Of a stretch of 64,000 nucleotides of DNA, positions 52,354-61,436 are shown piece after piece (position 1 is the first letter of the stretch; each line of letters begins with the position of its first letter). The DNA is from Mucilaginibacter rubeus. GTDB lineage: Bacteria > Bacteroidota > Bacteroidia > Sphingobacteriales > Sphingobacteriaceae. Below the pieces are notes generated by a model. It did not search any database, was not told the origin of the DNA, and was given only the letters and a program-made list of their open reading frames with translations. The stretch covers positions 496,001 to 560,000 of the forward strand of contig NZ_BMKD01000003.1 of NCBI RefSeq assembly GCF_014643835.1, read 5' to 3'. A program made the translations under genes and the position numbers.

Positions 52354-52386
52354 AGACTTACGAAGTTTTTAAAACTTCGTAAGTCT
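52354..52386. repeat. Dispersed palindrome AGACTTACGAAG, copy 2 (perfect)
   Basis: AGACTTACGAAGTTTT (52354-52369) and AAAACTTCGTAAGTCT (52371-52386) are perfect 16-bp arms with a 1-nt centre. It lies in the 65-nt gap between GH89 and GH35. As an RNA it would form a strong hairpin. A degenerate copy is at 20945-20977. Confidence 0.8.
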
Positions 52387-52402
52387 GGATTTTTGATGAA
52401 TC

Positions 52403-55360
52403 ATGAGAATACGCTACGTTATATTTACATTTATTTTACTACTAACCGCTTTTACAGCAGCCCACAGCCAGAGCTCAAACGATCATATTTTTCCAGCCAC
52501 AGCAGTTGCAAAGCCTTATATTGATTTTGACAGCAAAGGCTTTATTGTTCAGGGTAAACGCACATTTATCGCATCGGCCGGGTTGGAATACGCCCGCATC
52601 CCGCATGAACTTTGGTATGATAGATTACTGCGGATAAAACGGGCGGGTTTTAACTGTATAGAGATCTATACCATCTGGAATTTTCATGAAGAGCAGCCCG
52701 GTAAATTCAATTTTACCGGCGACCATGACCTTGGTAAATTTCTGGATATAGTTAAGCAACTGGGCTTATATGCCATTGTGCGTGTTGGCCCGTATTATTG
52801 TGCCGAATGGGATAATGGCGGTTACCCTATATGGCTTAAATTTAAAAAAGGACTGCTGGTGCGCGAGGACAATAAGCCTTTTGAGCAATATGTAGATCGT
52901 TTTTTTGACCATCTATTGCCGGTGGTATTCCAGAGGCAGATCAATAAAGGCGGCGCTGTGATTTTGGTTCAGTTGGAGAATGAGCACCCCAACGGCTGGG
53001 GAACAGTAATGCCTGATGGTTACTTTAAACACCTGCAGGCAAAAGCTTTGGATATGGGTATGCAGGTACCATATTTCTTCAGCGGATTACATCACGCCAG
53101 CGATCCGGCCGGTGATGGAAAACTGGATGACGATGAGCGGCCAAACCCATGGTTCTCTACCGAATTCTGGGCTGTTTGGTATTCACAATATGGAGCCAAA
53201 CCCGGTGATGCCGAACTTTACGATAGGCGCACCTGGAAAATCATTGCTCACGGTGGCAACGGCTATAACTACTACATGGCGCACGGTGGTTCAAACTTTG
53301 GCTATACCAATAATGATGAGGACGCAGCTTCATACGATTATGGCACTGGTATAGGCCAGGCCGGTGATCTGCGACCAATCTATTACACTTTTAAACGCGC
53401 CGCATGGTTCTCCCGCAGTTTTCAGAATGTATTGGAGAACAGCACTAACGCTGCGGAAACATACAAAGGCATTGCCGTTAACACAACGGTTAAAATATCT
53501 GCCCGTACAAGCCCGGCAGGTGATCTGATATTCCTGGATAATCCGGGTACATCTAAGGTAAGTTCATCATTAAATATCAAGGGTAACGAGAACCTGTTTG
53601 CGGGAAAAAAGATCAGCCTACAGCCCAAAGAGATTTATCCGTTGGTACACAATTATAGGCTTAACGATGAGGTTACGCTTGATTGGGCACTTACCCGCGT
53701 GTTTGCTATTGTTAAGCAGGCTAATACCACAACTATAATTGTTGATGCTGAAGTCGGTGAGCCGCTGTTGCTTCGTTTTAATACAAAAGTGAAAGCCTCG
53801 TCGGTATTGTCTTCGGTAAAAATCGATAACAATAATGTGCTTATCGATGAGCAAATGCCGGCAATCGCGGAAAAGGTTGTTGAATATAGTTTTAACGTTG
53901 GTTCGCAAACTGTAAGGGTTTTAGTCATGAATCGTGCTTTAACCGATAAAACGTGGATTACCGAAAGCGAAGACAAAAACTACATCATCACTGGGTTGAA
54001 CTATGTTGGTGAGGCATCGGTTAAAAATGGCCAGTTAAAATTAATAGCAGAAACGCCTTTAACCGAGAGCATAATTCAGAAAGCGGTATTATATACTGAT
54101 CGCAAGGAGATACCATTCAGCCTTGATGCGCAGAAAGGCAATCAGCAGTCAACTATCAGCTTAGCTAACTGGCAATATAAAAACGCAGCCGTTAACGCGG
54201 CAACAAATGTAAACACAAGCAGCTGGCTCAAATCAAAGGATCCGAAGCCAATGGGAGCGGATGACGATATAACTGCCGATGCCTGGTATAGGACTATCAT
54301 AAATATACCATCCAACGGAAAATATACCCTGCAGGTAAAAGGTGGCGGCAGGGGGCAAGCTTTTATTGACGGCAAACCCACGGCTAAATGGAAACTGAAT
54401 GATAATGAATTAACACTTAACCTTATCAAAGGCAAACATACACTGGCCGTTTTTGCCGCGCACGACGGCAGGGATAAGTTAGCTGCTTATCTTGGGCCGA
54501 TAGACCAGGTTGACAGCAAAGGCCTTTTCGGCAATGCGCTCATTAAAAAAGGCGGACCGTTCATTTCTGAGCTTGGCGACTGGTATTTTACCAAAGCAAA
54601 CAAAAAAGACGATGTAAAACAGGGGCCACCGGCATTTGATACATCGGTTTACAAAAAATATAAAATAGGCGCGGATGTTTTTAACCTGAAAGAGGGTTAT
54701 GCCTGGTTTCACACTACTATTCCTCAGCAGCCGGCGGGGACTTCAAAATTAGCAGTGCTGTTTAAAAGCGTTGACGAAAACGCCACCGTATTTATTAACG
54801 GTAAACAAGTAGCCCATCATGACGGCTGGAACCAGCCATTTGAAGTGAACATTACTGATGCAGAAACCTTAAAACACCCGGTTGATCTTACCCTTTTTAT
54901 TGAAAATTACTCAAATGAAGGGGGCATCGATCAATCTGTAAAAATCAATGCCATAGGTGATGCCACAGCGGTAATCAACTGGCAATTAAAAGGTGGTCCG
55001 GGTGATGCGCAAGCTGTTCAGGGCTGGACGAAGCTTGAAGCAGTTAAGCAAGTAAAAAATGGACCAGCCTTTTATCGCACCATTTTCAGTCTGCCATCAT
55101 CAGCAAGAAGTACATTCATCTGGCGTTTTGATCCCGATGGATTAGGACATGGCTCCGTTTGGGTTAATGGTCACAACTTAGGCAGGTACCCTGAAAAACT
55201 GGATATGAAAAGCCTTTATATCCCCGAATGCTGGCTTAAACCGGGTGTAAACCAGGTGGTGGTTTATGACGAAGACGGCAATAGTATCAATAAAACCCGT
55301 ATTGTGGCCGAAGAAGCCGCAGGCCGGTTAATCAAAGAAATTTCAATACCCCTTAATTAA
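52403..55360 (+). CDS. Beta-galactosidase, GH35, with extra C-terminal modules
   Basis: This 985-aa exported enzyme has a signal peptide at 1-22. GH35 catalytic residues are present: acid/base Glu194 in VQLENEHP and nucleophile Glu254 in FSTEFW. IEIYTIWNFHEEQPG and RVGPYYCAEWDNGGYPIW are family hallmarks. The C-terminal half has beta-sandwich jelly-roll domains, ending with SVWVNGHNLGRYPEK. The length is about 300 residues above the bacterial minimum, so there are two or more carbohydrate-binding-like modules. It removes terminal beta-galactose. A long palindrome lies in the 65-nt gap before it. Confidence 0.93.
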   Translation: MRIRYVIFTFILLLTAFTAAHSQSSNDHIFPATAVAKPYIDFDSKGFIVQGKRTFIASAGLEYARIPHELWYDRLLRIKRAGFNCIEIYTIWNFHEEQPGKFNFTGDHDLGKFLDIVKQLGLYAIVRVGPYYCAEWDNGGYPIWLKFKKGLLVREDNKPFEQYVDRFFDHLLPVVFQRQINKGGAVILVQLENEHPNGWGTVMPDGYFKHLQAKALDMGMQVPYFFSGLHHASDPAGDGKLDDDERPNPWFSTEFWAVWYSQYGAKPGDAELYDRRTWKIIAHGGNGYNYYMAHGGSNFGYTNNDEDAASYDYGTGIGQAGDLRPIYYTFKRAAWFSRSFQNVLENSTNAAETYKGIAVNTTVKISARTSPAGDLIFLDNPGTSKVSSSLNIKGNENLFAGKKISLQPKEIYPLVHNYRLNDEVTLDWALTRVFAIVKQANTTTIIVDAEVGEPLLLRFNTKVKASSVLSSVKIDNNNVLIDEQMPAIAEKVVEYSFNVGSQTVRVLVMNRALTDKTWITESEDKNYIITGLNYVGEASVKNGQLKLIAETPLTESIIQKAVLYTDRKEIPFSLDAQKGNQQSTISLANWQYKNAAVNAATNVNTSSWLKSKDPKPMGADDDITADAWYRTIINIPSNGKYTLQVKGGGRGQAFIDGKPTAKWKLNDNELTLNLIKGKHTLAVFAAHDGRDKLAAYLGPIDQVDSKGLFGNALIKKGGPFISELGDWYFTKANKKDDVKQGPPAFDTSVYKKYKIGADVFNLKEGYAWFHTTIPQQPAGTSKLAVLFKSVDENATVFINGKQVAHHDGWNQPFEVNITDAETLKHPVDLTLFIENYSNEGGIDQSVKINAIGDATAVINWQLKGGPGDAQAVQGWTKLEAVKQVKNGPAFYRTIFSLPSSARSTFIWRFDPDGLGHGSVWVNGHNLGRYPEKLDMKSLYIPECWLKPGVNQVVVYDEDGNSINKTRIVAEEAAGRLIKEISIPLN

Positions 55361-55373
55361 TATAATTGCAAAA

Positions 55374-56501
55374 ATGGCTGCAACAACCGAAAGATTTACC
55401 GCGCTCGATGTTTTCCGTGGTATGACCATTTGCTTCATGATCATCGTTAATGCCCCCGGTTCGGGGGCAAACGTATGGTCGCCGCTTGATCATGCATCCT
55501 GGATTGGTTTTACACCCACCGATCTCGTTTTTCCATCATTCCTTTTTGCAGTTGGCAACGCGCTTAGTTTCTCTAAAAAGAAATTTGAAACGGATGCCGC
55601 TTTTATAGGCAAGATCTTTAAGCGCACGGTGATCATTTTCCTGCTGGGGTATCTGATGTACTGGTTCCCTTTCTTCCATCGTGAAGCGGGTAATTGGGTG
55701 TTTAACCCACTAAGCCATACCCGTATCATGGGCGTGTTGCAGCGAATAGCGCTGTGCTACTTTTTTGGCGCACTGATAGTTCATTATTGCTCGCAAAAGA
55801 CGGCCATCGTTATCTCTGCTGTGCTTTTATTGGGCTACTGGGCATTCCTGATATTTTGCGGCGAACAGGGTAAAGAGTATACCATGCTTGGCAATGCGGG
55901 CACCCGATTAGATATTGTGTTAATGGGAAACGATCATTTATATCACGATAAAGGCGGTCCGATAGCTTTTGACCCGGAGGGTTTACTCAGCACCATGACA
56001 GCCATTGTGAATGTAATTGGCGGTTATCTGGCCGGAGCGTTTATACAGCGTAAGGGTAAAAACTATGAGTCGGTTGCCCGTTTGTTTATGTGCGGTGTTT
56101 TACTGATTGCTATTTCCTTATTCTGGGCGCAATTTTTCCCGGTTGCTAAAAAACTATGGACGAGTTCGTTCACACTGCTTACCATTGGTATCGACCTTTT
56201 GTTGTTGGGTTTTATGGTATTTGCCATCGAAATAAAAAAGGTAAAGAGTAGCACAAACTTCTTTCTCATATTCGGGCGCAATTCACTGGCCATATATCTG
56301 CTGTCAGAATTGCTGTTAACCGTGTTCCAAACCATTTGGGTAAAACCACAGCTAAGTTTTTACGACTGGATAAACCAAGTGCTTTATCAAAAGATCTTCC
56401 CCGGCGCATTTGGTACACTGGTATTTGCACTAGGTTATATGATGCTTTGCTGGCTGGTGGCTTGGGTGCTTGATAAAAAGAAGATCTACATAAAAATATA
56501 A
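55374..56501 (+). CDS. HGSNAT/NagX-like membrane acetyltransferase (DUF5009)
   Basis: This 375-aa inner-membrane protein has about 10-11 helices. The N-terminal motif LDVFRGMTICFMIIVN and the segment DHASWIGFTPTDLVFPSF match HGSNAT, where the corresponding His is the acetyl acceptor (here His40). It lacks the large lumenal domain of the human enzyme. Bacterial members are called NagX or DUF5009 and are thought to act on hexosamines. It lies 13 nt after GH35 and in the same operon as GH89, the enzyme that follows HGSNAT in lysosomal heparan breakdown. The joint presence suggests handling of glucosamine ends; transport rather than acetylation is an alternative. Confidence 0.85.
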   Translation: MAATTERFTALDVFRGMTICFMIIVNAPGSGANVWSPLDHASWIGFTPTDLVFPSFLFAVGNALSFSKKKFETDAAFIGKIFKRTVIIFLLGYLMYWFPFFHREAGNWVFNPLSHTRIMGVLQRIALCYFFGALIVHYCSQKTAIVISAVLLLGYWAFLIFCGEQGKEYTMLGNAGTRLDIVLMGNDHLYHDKGGPIAFDPEGLLSTMTAIVNVIGGYLAGAFIQRKGKNYESVARLFMCGVLLIAISLFWAQFFPVAKKLWTSSFTLLTIGIDLLLLGFMVFAIEIKKVKSSTNFFLIFGRNSLAIYLLSELLLTVFQTIWVKPQLSFYDWINQVLYQKIFPGAFGTLVFALGYMMLCWLVAWVLDKKKIYIKI

Positions 56502-56508
56502 TATCTAC

Positions 56509-56591
56509 GTAGAGACGCATCACATGCGTCTCCAACCAAAAGGTCAACGTTGTATTATCAGATGCTGAAGACGCATGTGATGCATCTCTAC
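56509..56591. repeat. GTAGAGACGC element, copy 2 (83 bp, 22-bp terminal inverted repeats)
   Basis: The 22-nt end from 56509 (starts GTAGAGACGC) is complementary to 56570-56591 with one mismatch. It fills almost all of the 105-nt gap between the acetyltransferase and GH92 genes, ending 15 nt before the GH92 start codon. It is related to 41012-41108 at its ends but not in its centre. Confidence 0.8.
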
Positions 56592-56606
56592 AAAACATAA
56601 TTTAAA

Positions 56607-59600
56607 TTGAAGTCATTATCCCATATCGTTTTCGCCTTAGCCGCAGTTTTATTGGGCAGCAACCTCTATGCCCAACATACAGACCATCTGCAATATGTTG
56701 ATCCGTTTATCGGTACATCACTTAGCAATGTGCTTACCAAATGGGGTAATAATGGAGGTTGTTATCCGGGAGCTGTTGCGCCGTCGGGCAGCGTACAACT
56801 AAGTCCCGAAACAAGGACTACAGGGACAAGGGGATATAACTACACCGATAGCTCAATTTATTATTTCAGTTGCTTTGGCCACATGAGCGGTTTTCCTGAA
56901 GGATCATCAGGCCATTTTTTTGTGATGCCGTTTAGTGGTAGTGAAAGTTTTGAACCGGGAAAGTCAAGCCTGCATTTTTCGCACAAAAAAGAAACTGCCG
57001 TACCGGGCTATTATAAAGTGGATTTTGATAACCAGCGGATTACCGCCGAAGCTACAGCTACTACGAGAACTGGCATGTTTCGGTTTATGTTCAATGGAAG
57101 CACTAATCCACAAATTTTCGTTGGAAATGCCGGTGAAATCCAGGCGATATCAAGTAAAGTGATCCATACTTCAGTTGCAAACGCTGTGATAAACTTTAGC
57201 GAAGGATATACGGAAAAAAAGGAAGTTAAAGGGGGCTGGGTTTTCACTTTCCCGAAGACTAAAGTGATTACTTTGCGCTTAAGTAAATCATCAGTTAGCT
57301 ATCTCAATGCACAGCATAATATTGATCAGGAAATCGGTAGCTTAACTTTTGATGAGGTTCGCGCGAAAACCGGCGGCGAATGGGCTAAAGTATTATCGGT
57401 AGTTGATATAATCGACGGTAACGAGCAAAACAAAACAGTATTTTATACGGCGCTTTACCATTCGCTGTTATTGCCCTGGGTTGTTGATGATGCTGATGGC
57501 AATTATCGGGGGAATGATGGCGAGGTTCATCAAAAAACAGGGCAAAATCAGTACGGGGCTTTCTCTCCATGGGATACTTTCCGGTCGCTGCACCCATTAC
57601 TTACACTGCTTTATCCACAGAAGCAGCAGGATGTGATCTTATCCATGCTTGATGTTTACAAGCAAAGCGGGCATCTGCCAACAGAAAGCATGACGGGCAA
57701 TCATGCTATTCCTATCATTGTTGACTCATACTTAAAAGGCATTACCGGTTTCGATAAAGAGCTTGCTTACAAGGCTATGAAGAAGGATTTGATTGATGGC
57801 CCATTCGTGCAATCGGACATGGAAGTGTACCATCAAAAAGGCTACGTTCCATTCACCAAACCTGAGTCGGTTACCCGCACTGTAGAATATGCTTATGATG
57901 ATTGGGCTTTATCGCAATTTGCCGAAAAGGCGATGGGAGATAAACAAACCGCTCAATTATTAGCAAACAGGGGATTTAGTTACCGTAATCTTTTAAATAA
58001 AGATGAACTCTTTATGCTTCCGCGTAATGGTGATGAGTTTAAACTGCAGCCCGGTACATCAGGATATAAAGAGGGCGATAAATGGGTGTACTCGTACTTT
58101 GTACCTCAAAACGGTAAAGACCTTATTAACATGACCGGCGGCAACGAACAATTCTCCGCCCGGCTTGACCCTGCCCTGCGCAATAATGTTATTCTATTTG
58201 ATAACGAAACTGTTTTCCATTTGCCTTATATGTTCAATCAGGCAGGTAAGCCTCAGTTAACACAAAAATGGGTGAGGGATATTATGCTCAACAGGTTCAG
58301 CGCCACACCCGGTGGTTTACCCGGTAATGATGACTTGGGTTCAACATCAAGCTGGTATGTCTTTAGCTCGCTCGGGATATATCCGGTATGTCCTGGTAAT
58401 CCGCTTTACGCTATCGGTGCGCCTTTGTTCAAATCTGTAACGCTTCATTTACCCAATGGCAAAAAGTTCATCATCGGCAGTAATAATTCATCTGAAAAAA
58501 ATAATTACGTACAGGCTCTGCATGTGAATGGCAAAGCCTGGCAGCAATTGGCCCTGCCACATTCGGTGTTGGTTAACGGTGGTGCAATGACTTTTGATAT
58601 GGGGAAAGCCCCAGGTAACTGGCCAACCGATAAAGATCCGATTGAGCTATCGGCCACACAAAAAAATACTGCCTTTAGTACAGCGAGTTATTCGGTCGAT
58701 AAAAAAAATGCAGTGCCTGACGAGCCGCTTGTGATAAGGTTTAAACTTAAAAATACAGGTAGCAAGGGCATTAAAACCATAAAGCTGTTGGTTAACGGAA
58801 AGCCATATAGTTATAAAAACTGCCTGGTTGAGCCGGGACAAACTGTTCAGGATTCTATTGAGTTTCGCCTTTACCCTGTGGGAAAAACGGTACTGAAGCT
58901 TGATAATACACTACCGTTGATTGTCGAAGTGAATCTGCCTGCAAAACCGCAGGAGCAAGCTTTTAAAATATCGGGGCTGGAAGTAAAACCGATGATCAGG
59001 TTGAATGAAAGCCAGGAAATAAAATACCGGATAAAAAATACTGGCGGATTAAAGCAAACCTTTATTATACCTGTAATCCAGAATGATTCGGTTGTTTTTA
59101 CCGATAATATTAAACTTGATGCCGGTGAAGTTAAAACCATTAGTCATCATATAAAAGCGTCCAAAAACGGATTTGAATATGTGAGGGTCGATACGGCGAA
59201 AACTATCTACAAGGTTTATGAAAATGCTACAGAATCATTATTACTTGATTTCGCATCGATAGCCCGTGGTAAGATAGTAGCTGATAGTTCGGGCTTTCAT
59301 AACAACGGAAATGTTATTTCATCTTCAGTAACAACTACTAATGATAAACTATTATTTAGCGATAGTACTTATTTGGAAGTCCCAAACTCACCATCTTTGG
59401 ACAATATGGATGAATCCATTACCATGATGGGATGGGTTTACCCGATGGGCAATGAGAAAGGTTTGGTTGATATCATTACCAAAGGCGATAACGATGTATT
59501 GCAAATGACCGATAACAGAACCCTGACTTTTTTTGCGGGCGGATGGGGCAGGGGCGACTGTACTGTAAACCTCCCTGCCGACTGGCAACAACACTGGCAC

Positions 59601-59840
59601 CACATTGCGGGCGTGTGCAACGGCAAAAAGCTGTATGTTTATATCGATAGTGTTTTGGCCGGAACCACGCTGTTAGAGGTAACCGCTGATCTGTCGGTAA
59701 ATAACAAATGGACGTTAGGCCGAAACGAAGAGTTTCCATCGGAACGCGTGTTTCACGGCTTTATGGACAGAGTGAAAGTATTCAAAGCCGCATTATCTGC
59801 TGATGATATCAAAAATATAGTGTCGTCAGAAAAAAAGTAA
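56607..59840 (+). CDS. Glycoside hydrolase family 92 alpha-mannosidase with LamG-like end
   Basis: This 1077-aa secreted enzyme starts at TTG (56607), followed by a clear signal peptide (MKSLSHIVFALAAVLLGSNLYAQ if read as Met). The N-terminal VDPFIGT and NNGGCYPGAVAPSG and the catalytic-domain motifs SPWDTFRSLHPL, MTGNHAIPIIVDSYLKG and GLPGNDDLGSTSSWYVFSSLG identify GH92, calcium-dependent exo-alpha-mannosidases. After about residue 690 come two CARDB-like sandwich domains, and a LamG/concanavalin-like domain covers about 900-1077. The added modules suggest surface glycan binding. A repeat element sits directly upstream. It is the last plus-strand gene of the locus. Confidence 0.93.
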   Translation: MKSLSHIVFALAAVLLGSNLYAQHTDHLQYVDPFIGTSLSNVLTKWGNNGGCYPGAVAPSGSVQLSPETRTTGTRGYNYTDSSIYYFSCFGHMSGFPEGSSGHFFVMPFSGSESFEPGKSSLHFSHKKETAVPGYYKVDFDNQRITAEATATTRTGMFRFMFNGSTNPQIFVGNAGEIQAISSKVIHTSVANAVINFSEGYTEKKEVKGGWVFTFPKTKVITLRLSKSSVSYLNAQHNIDQEIGSLTFDEVRAKTGGEWAKVLSVVDIIDGNEQNKTVFYTALYHSLLLPWVVDDADGNYRGNDGEVHQKTGQNQYGAFSPWDTFRSLHPLLTLLYPQKQQDVILSMLDVYKQSGHLPTESMTGNHAIPIIVDSYLKGITGFDKELAYKAMKKDLIDGPFVQSDMEVYHQKGYVPFTKPESVTRTVEYAYDDWALSQFAEKAMGDKQTAQLLANRGFSYRNLLNKDELFMLPRNGDEFKLQPGTSGYKEGDKWVYSYFVPQNGKDLINMTGGNEQFSARLDPALRNNVILFDNETVFHLPYMFNQAGKPQLTQKWVRDIMLNRFSATPGGLPGNDDLGSTSSWYVFSSLGIYPVCPGNPLYAIGAPLFKSVTLHLPNGKKFIIGSNNSSEKNNYVQALHVNGKAWQQLALPHSVLVNGGAMTFDMGKAPGNWPTDKDPIELSATQKNTAFSTASYSVDKKNAVPDEPLVIRFKLKNTGSKGIKTIKLLVNGKPYSYKNCLVEPGQTVQDSIEFRLYPVGKTVLKLDNTLPLIVEVNLPAKPQEQAFKISGLEVKPMIRLNESQEIKYRIKNTGGLKQTFIIPVIQNDSVVFTDNIKLDAGEVKTISHHIKASKNGFEYVRVDTAKTIYKVYENATESLLLDFASIARGKIVADSSGFHNNGNVISSSVTTTNDKLLFSDSTYLEVPNSPSLDNMDESITMMGWVYPMGNEKGLVDIITKGDNDVLQMTDNRTLTFFAGGWGRGDCTVNLPADWQQHWHHIAGVCNGKKLYVYIDSVLAGTTLLEVTADLSVNNKWTLGRNEEFPSERVFHGFMDRVKVFKAALSADDIKNIVSSEKK

Positions 59841-59883
59841 GCTGGTAGTGTCTCCTACGTTTAAGAACGATATATAACAATCT

Positions 59884-60912
59884 CTAACTGGCTGTTGATG
59901 CTCTTGCTATCAATTGCGATGGCATTATCAGTTCCTGCTTGGCTTCATTAAGCCGCCCGGACAAGCGGCCGAAAAGGATTTCCGCTGCTTGCTTTCCCAT
60001 ATCATATGCAGGTTGTAAAATAGTAGTAAGCGATGGATTAAGTATGGCCGCGGTAATTTGATTGGTAAAACAAGCAACTTTTACATCACAAGGGATCTGT
60101 AGTTTCAGTTCATCGCAAGCCAGATAAGTTGCGGTAGCCAGCTGTTCAACGGTAGCTATGATACCATCGGGTTTAACGGTTGCCAAATGCGCTTTGATTA
60201 TATTTACATTTTCGTCGGTATATTTGTTGGAGCAGGTTACTATTCCTGCATCTTTAACTACAAACCCATTGTCAGTTAAAGCGTTGCGATATCCTTGTTC
60301 CCGGGCGGTTAAAATAGAAGGATAGCCACTGATGGTAACCAGTGAGATGTTTTTACATCCGGCTTGCAATAAGTGTGTGGCTGCGTTGTAAGCGCTATTA
60401 TAGTCGTCGGTTACTATTTTATCCGCAGTAATATCCTCGCACACCCTGTCAAAAAAAACTATGGGGATGCCTGTTTCCTGTAATGTTTTAATATGTCCTG
60501 TATCCTGGGTGCTGCTGGCTACGGACATAATGAGGCCATCAACGCGTCCGCTGGCCAGGTCATTAAACATGGATGCTTCCCGTTCATAACTGTCATGGGT
60601 AAGGTAGATCAGCGCATGGTATTTTTTTGGCGCGACAATACTTTCAATGCCGTTAATGGCCTGGCTAAAAAAGCTGTCGGCAATTTCGGGTATAATGATG
60701 GCTATAGTATTGCTGCTTTGTTTGCGGAGACTGCTGGCATAAGCGTTAGGTACGTAATTTAAACGCCTGGCGGCTTCCATTACCCGCAGTTTGGTTTCAG
60801 GACTTATATCATAGCTATCGCGCAGCGCTTTGGATATGGTTGCGGTTGAAAGGTTAAGCTCTTTCGCAAGCGTTTTCATATTCACCTTATCGTTCTTATT
60901 ACCGCCGGTCAT
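59884..60912 (-). CDS. LacI family transcriptional regulator of the PUL
   Basis: This 342-aa regulator has an N-terminal helix-turn-helix (VNMKTLAKELNLSTATISKALRDSYDIS) and a sugar-binding domain (IAIIIPEIADSFFSQAINGIES, GLIMSV, IPIVFFDRV). It is convergent with GH92 and 43 nt away, so it probably controls the locus. It shares sequence style with the LacI protein at 8763-9797, suggesting gene duplication within the family. The effector is unknown; amino sugars or mannose are candidates. Confidence 0.93.
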   Translation of the reverse strand: MTGGNKNDKVNMKTLAKELNLSTATISKALRDSYDISPETKLRVMEAARRLNYVPNAYASSLRKQSSNTIAIIIPEIADSFFSQAINGIESIVAPKKYHALIYLTHDSYEREASMFNDLASGRVDGLIMSVASSTQDTGHIKTLQETGIPIVFFDRVCEDITADKIVTDDYNSAYNAATHLLQAGCKNISLVTISGYPSILTAREQGYRNALTDNGFVVKDAGIVTCSNKYTDENVNIIKAHLATVKPDGIIATVEQLATATYLACDELKLQIPCDVKVACFTNQITAAILNPSLTTILQPAYDMGKQAAEILFGRLSGRLNEAKQELIMPSQLIARASTAS

Positions 60913-61042
60913 TTTTAGTATTGGTTGTGCTTAATTGTGGAGCAATATAACGAAAAAGATGTTCAGTAGTTTCGACGCGACTCAACCTGAACGGAAGAAG
61001 GGCGTTTATATGTTAAAACAATGCGGGGTACGGTTTAAATGA

Positions 61043-61069
61043 GAAAAGGCACAATTTCTTGCGCCTTTT
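61043..61069 (-). terminator. Terminator after the second tRNA-Lys gene
   Basis: AAAAGGC (61044-61050) and GCCTTTT (61063-61069) form a stem directly after the 3' end of the tRNA on the minus strand. Confidence 0.6.
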
Positions 61070-61070
61070 G

Positions 61071-61143
61071 TGATCCCGCTGGGACTCGAACCCAGGACCC
61101 CAACATTAAAAGTGTTATGCTCTACCGGCTGAGCTACGGAATC
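61071..61143 (-). tRNA. trnK: tRNA-Lys (anticodon TTT), copy 2
   Basis: The 73-nt minus-strand sequence folds into a cloverleaf: acceptor GATTCCG/CGGGATC, D stem GCTC/GAGC, anticodon stem TAACA/TGTTG with loop CTTTTAA (anticodon TTT), T stem CTGGG/CCCAG with TTCGAGT loop. CCA is not encoded. It is identical to 61231-61303. Confidence 0.97.
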
Positions 61144-61204
61144 ATTCTTTAAATTTTTCGCTTACTAAGGCGTGGCTGTTTAAAGGCAGCTTTTGTTTTT
61201 AAAT

Positions 61205-61230
61205 AAAAAAGCCTCTTTTCAAAGGCTTTG
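61205..61230 (-). terminator. Hairpin between the two tRNA-Lys genes
   Basis: AAAGCCT and AGGCTTT (61208-61229 region) form a stem, followed on the minus strand by T-rich sequence. It may end the first tRNA transcript or act in processing. Confidence 0.55.
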
Positions 61231-61303
61231 TGATCCCGCTGGGACTCGAACCCAGGACCCCAACATTAAAAGTGTTATGCTCTACCGGCTGAGCTACGGA
61301 ATC
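61231..61303 (-). tRNA. trnK: tRNA-Lys (anticodon TTT), copy 1
   Basis: This copy is identical over 73 nt to the tRNA at 61071-61143, with the same 10-nt sequence beyond its 5' end (ATTCTTTAAA on the plus strand), pointing to a recent tandem duplication. The promoter lies 50-80 nt upstream on the minus strand. Confidence 0.97.
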
Positions 61304-61352
61304 ATTCTTTAAACTTCTTTGGTTCGGTTAACCGTTTCCGTTTAAAGTGGTG

Positions 61353-61383
61353 CAAATATAGGGTTCTTAATTATTCCCTGCAA
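61353..61383 (-). promoter_or_regulatory. Promoter of the tRNA-Lys pair
   Basis: On the minus strand TTG (61383-61381) is followed after 20 nt by TATATTTG (61360-61353), a full match to the Bacteroidota promoter. The start would be near 61346. Confidence 0.75.
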
Positions 61384-61436
61384 GCTATTTTTTAAATTAA
61401 TATTAAGGTTTTTTTAAGCCGTTAAAAACCAGTAAA

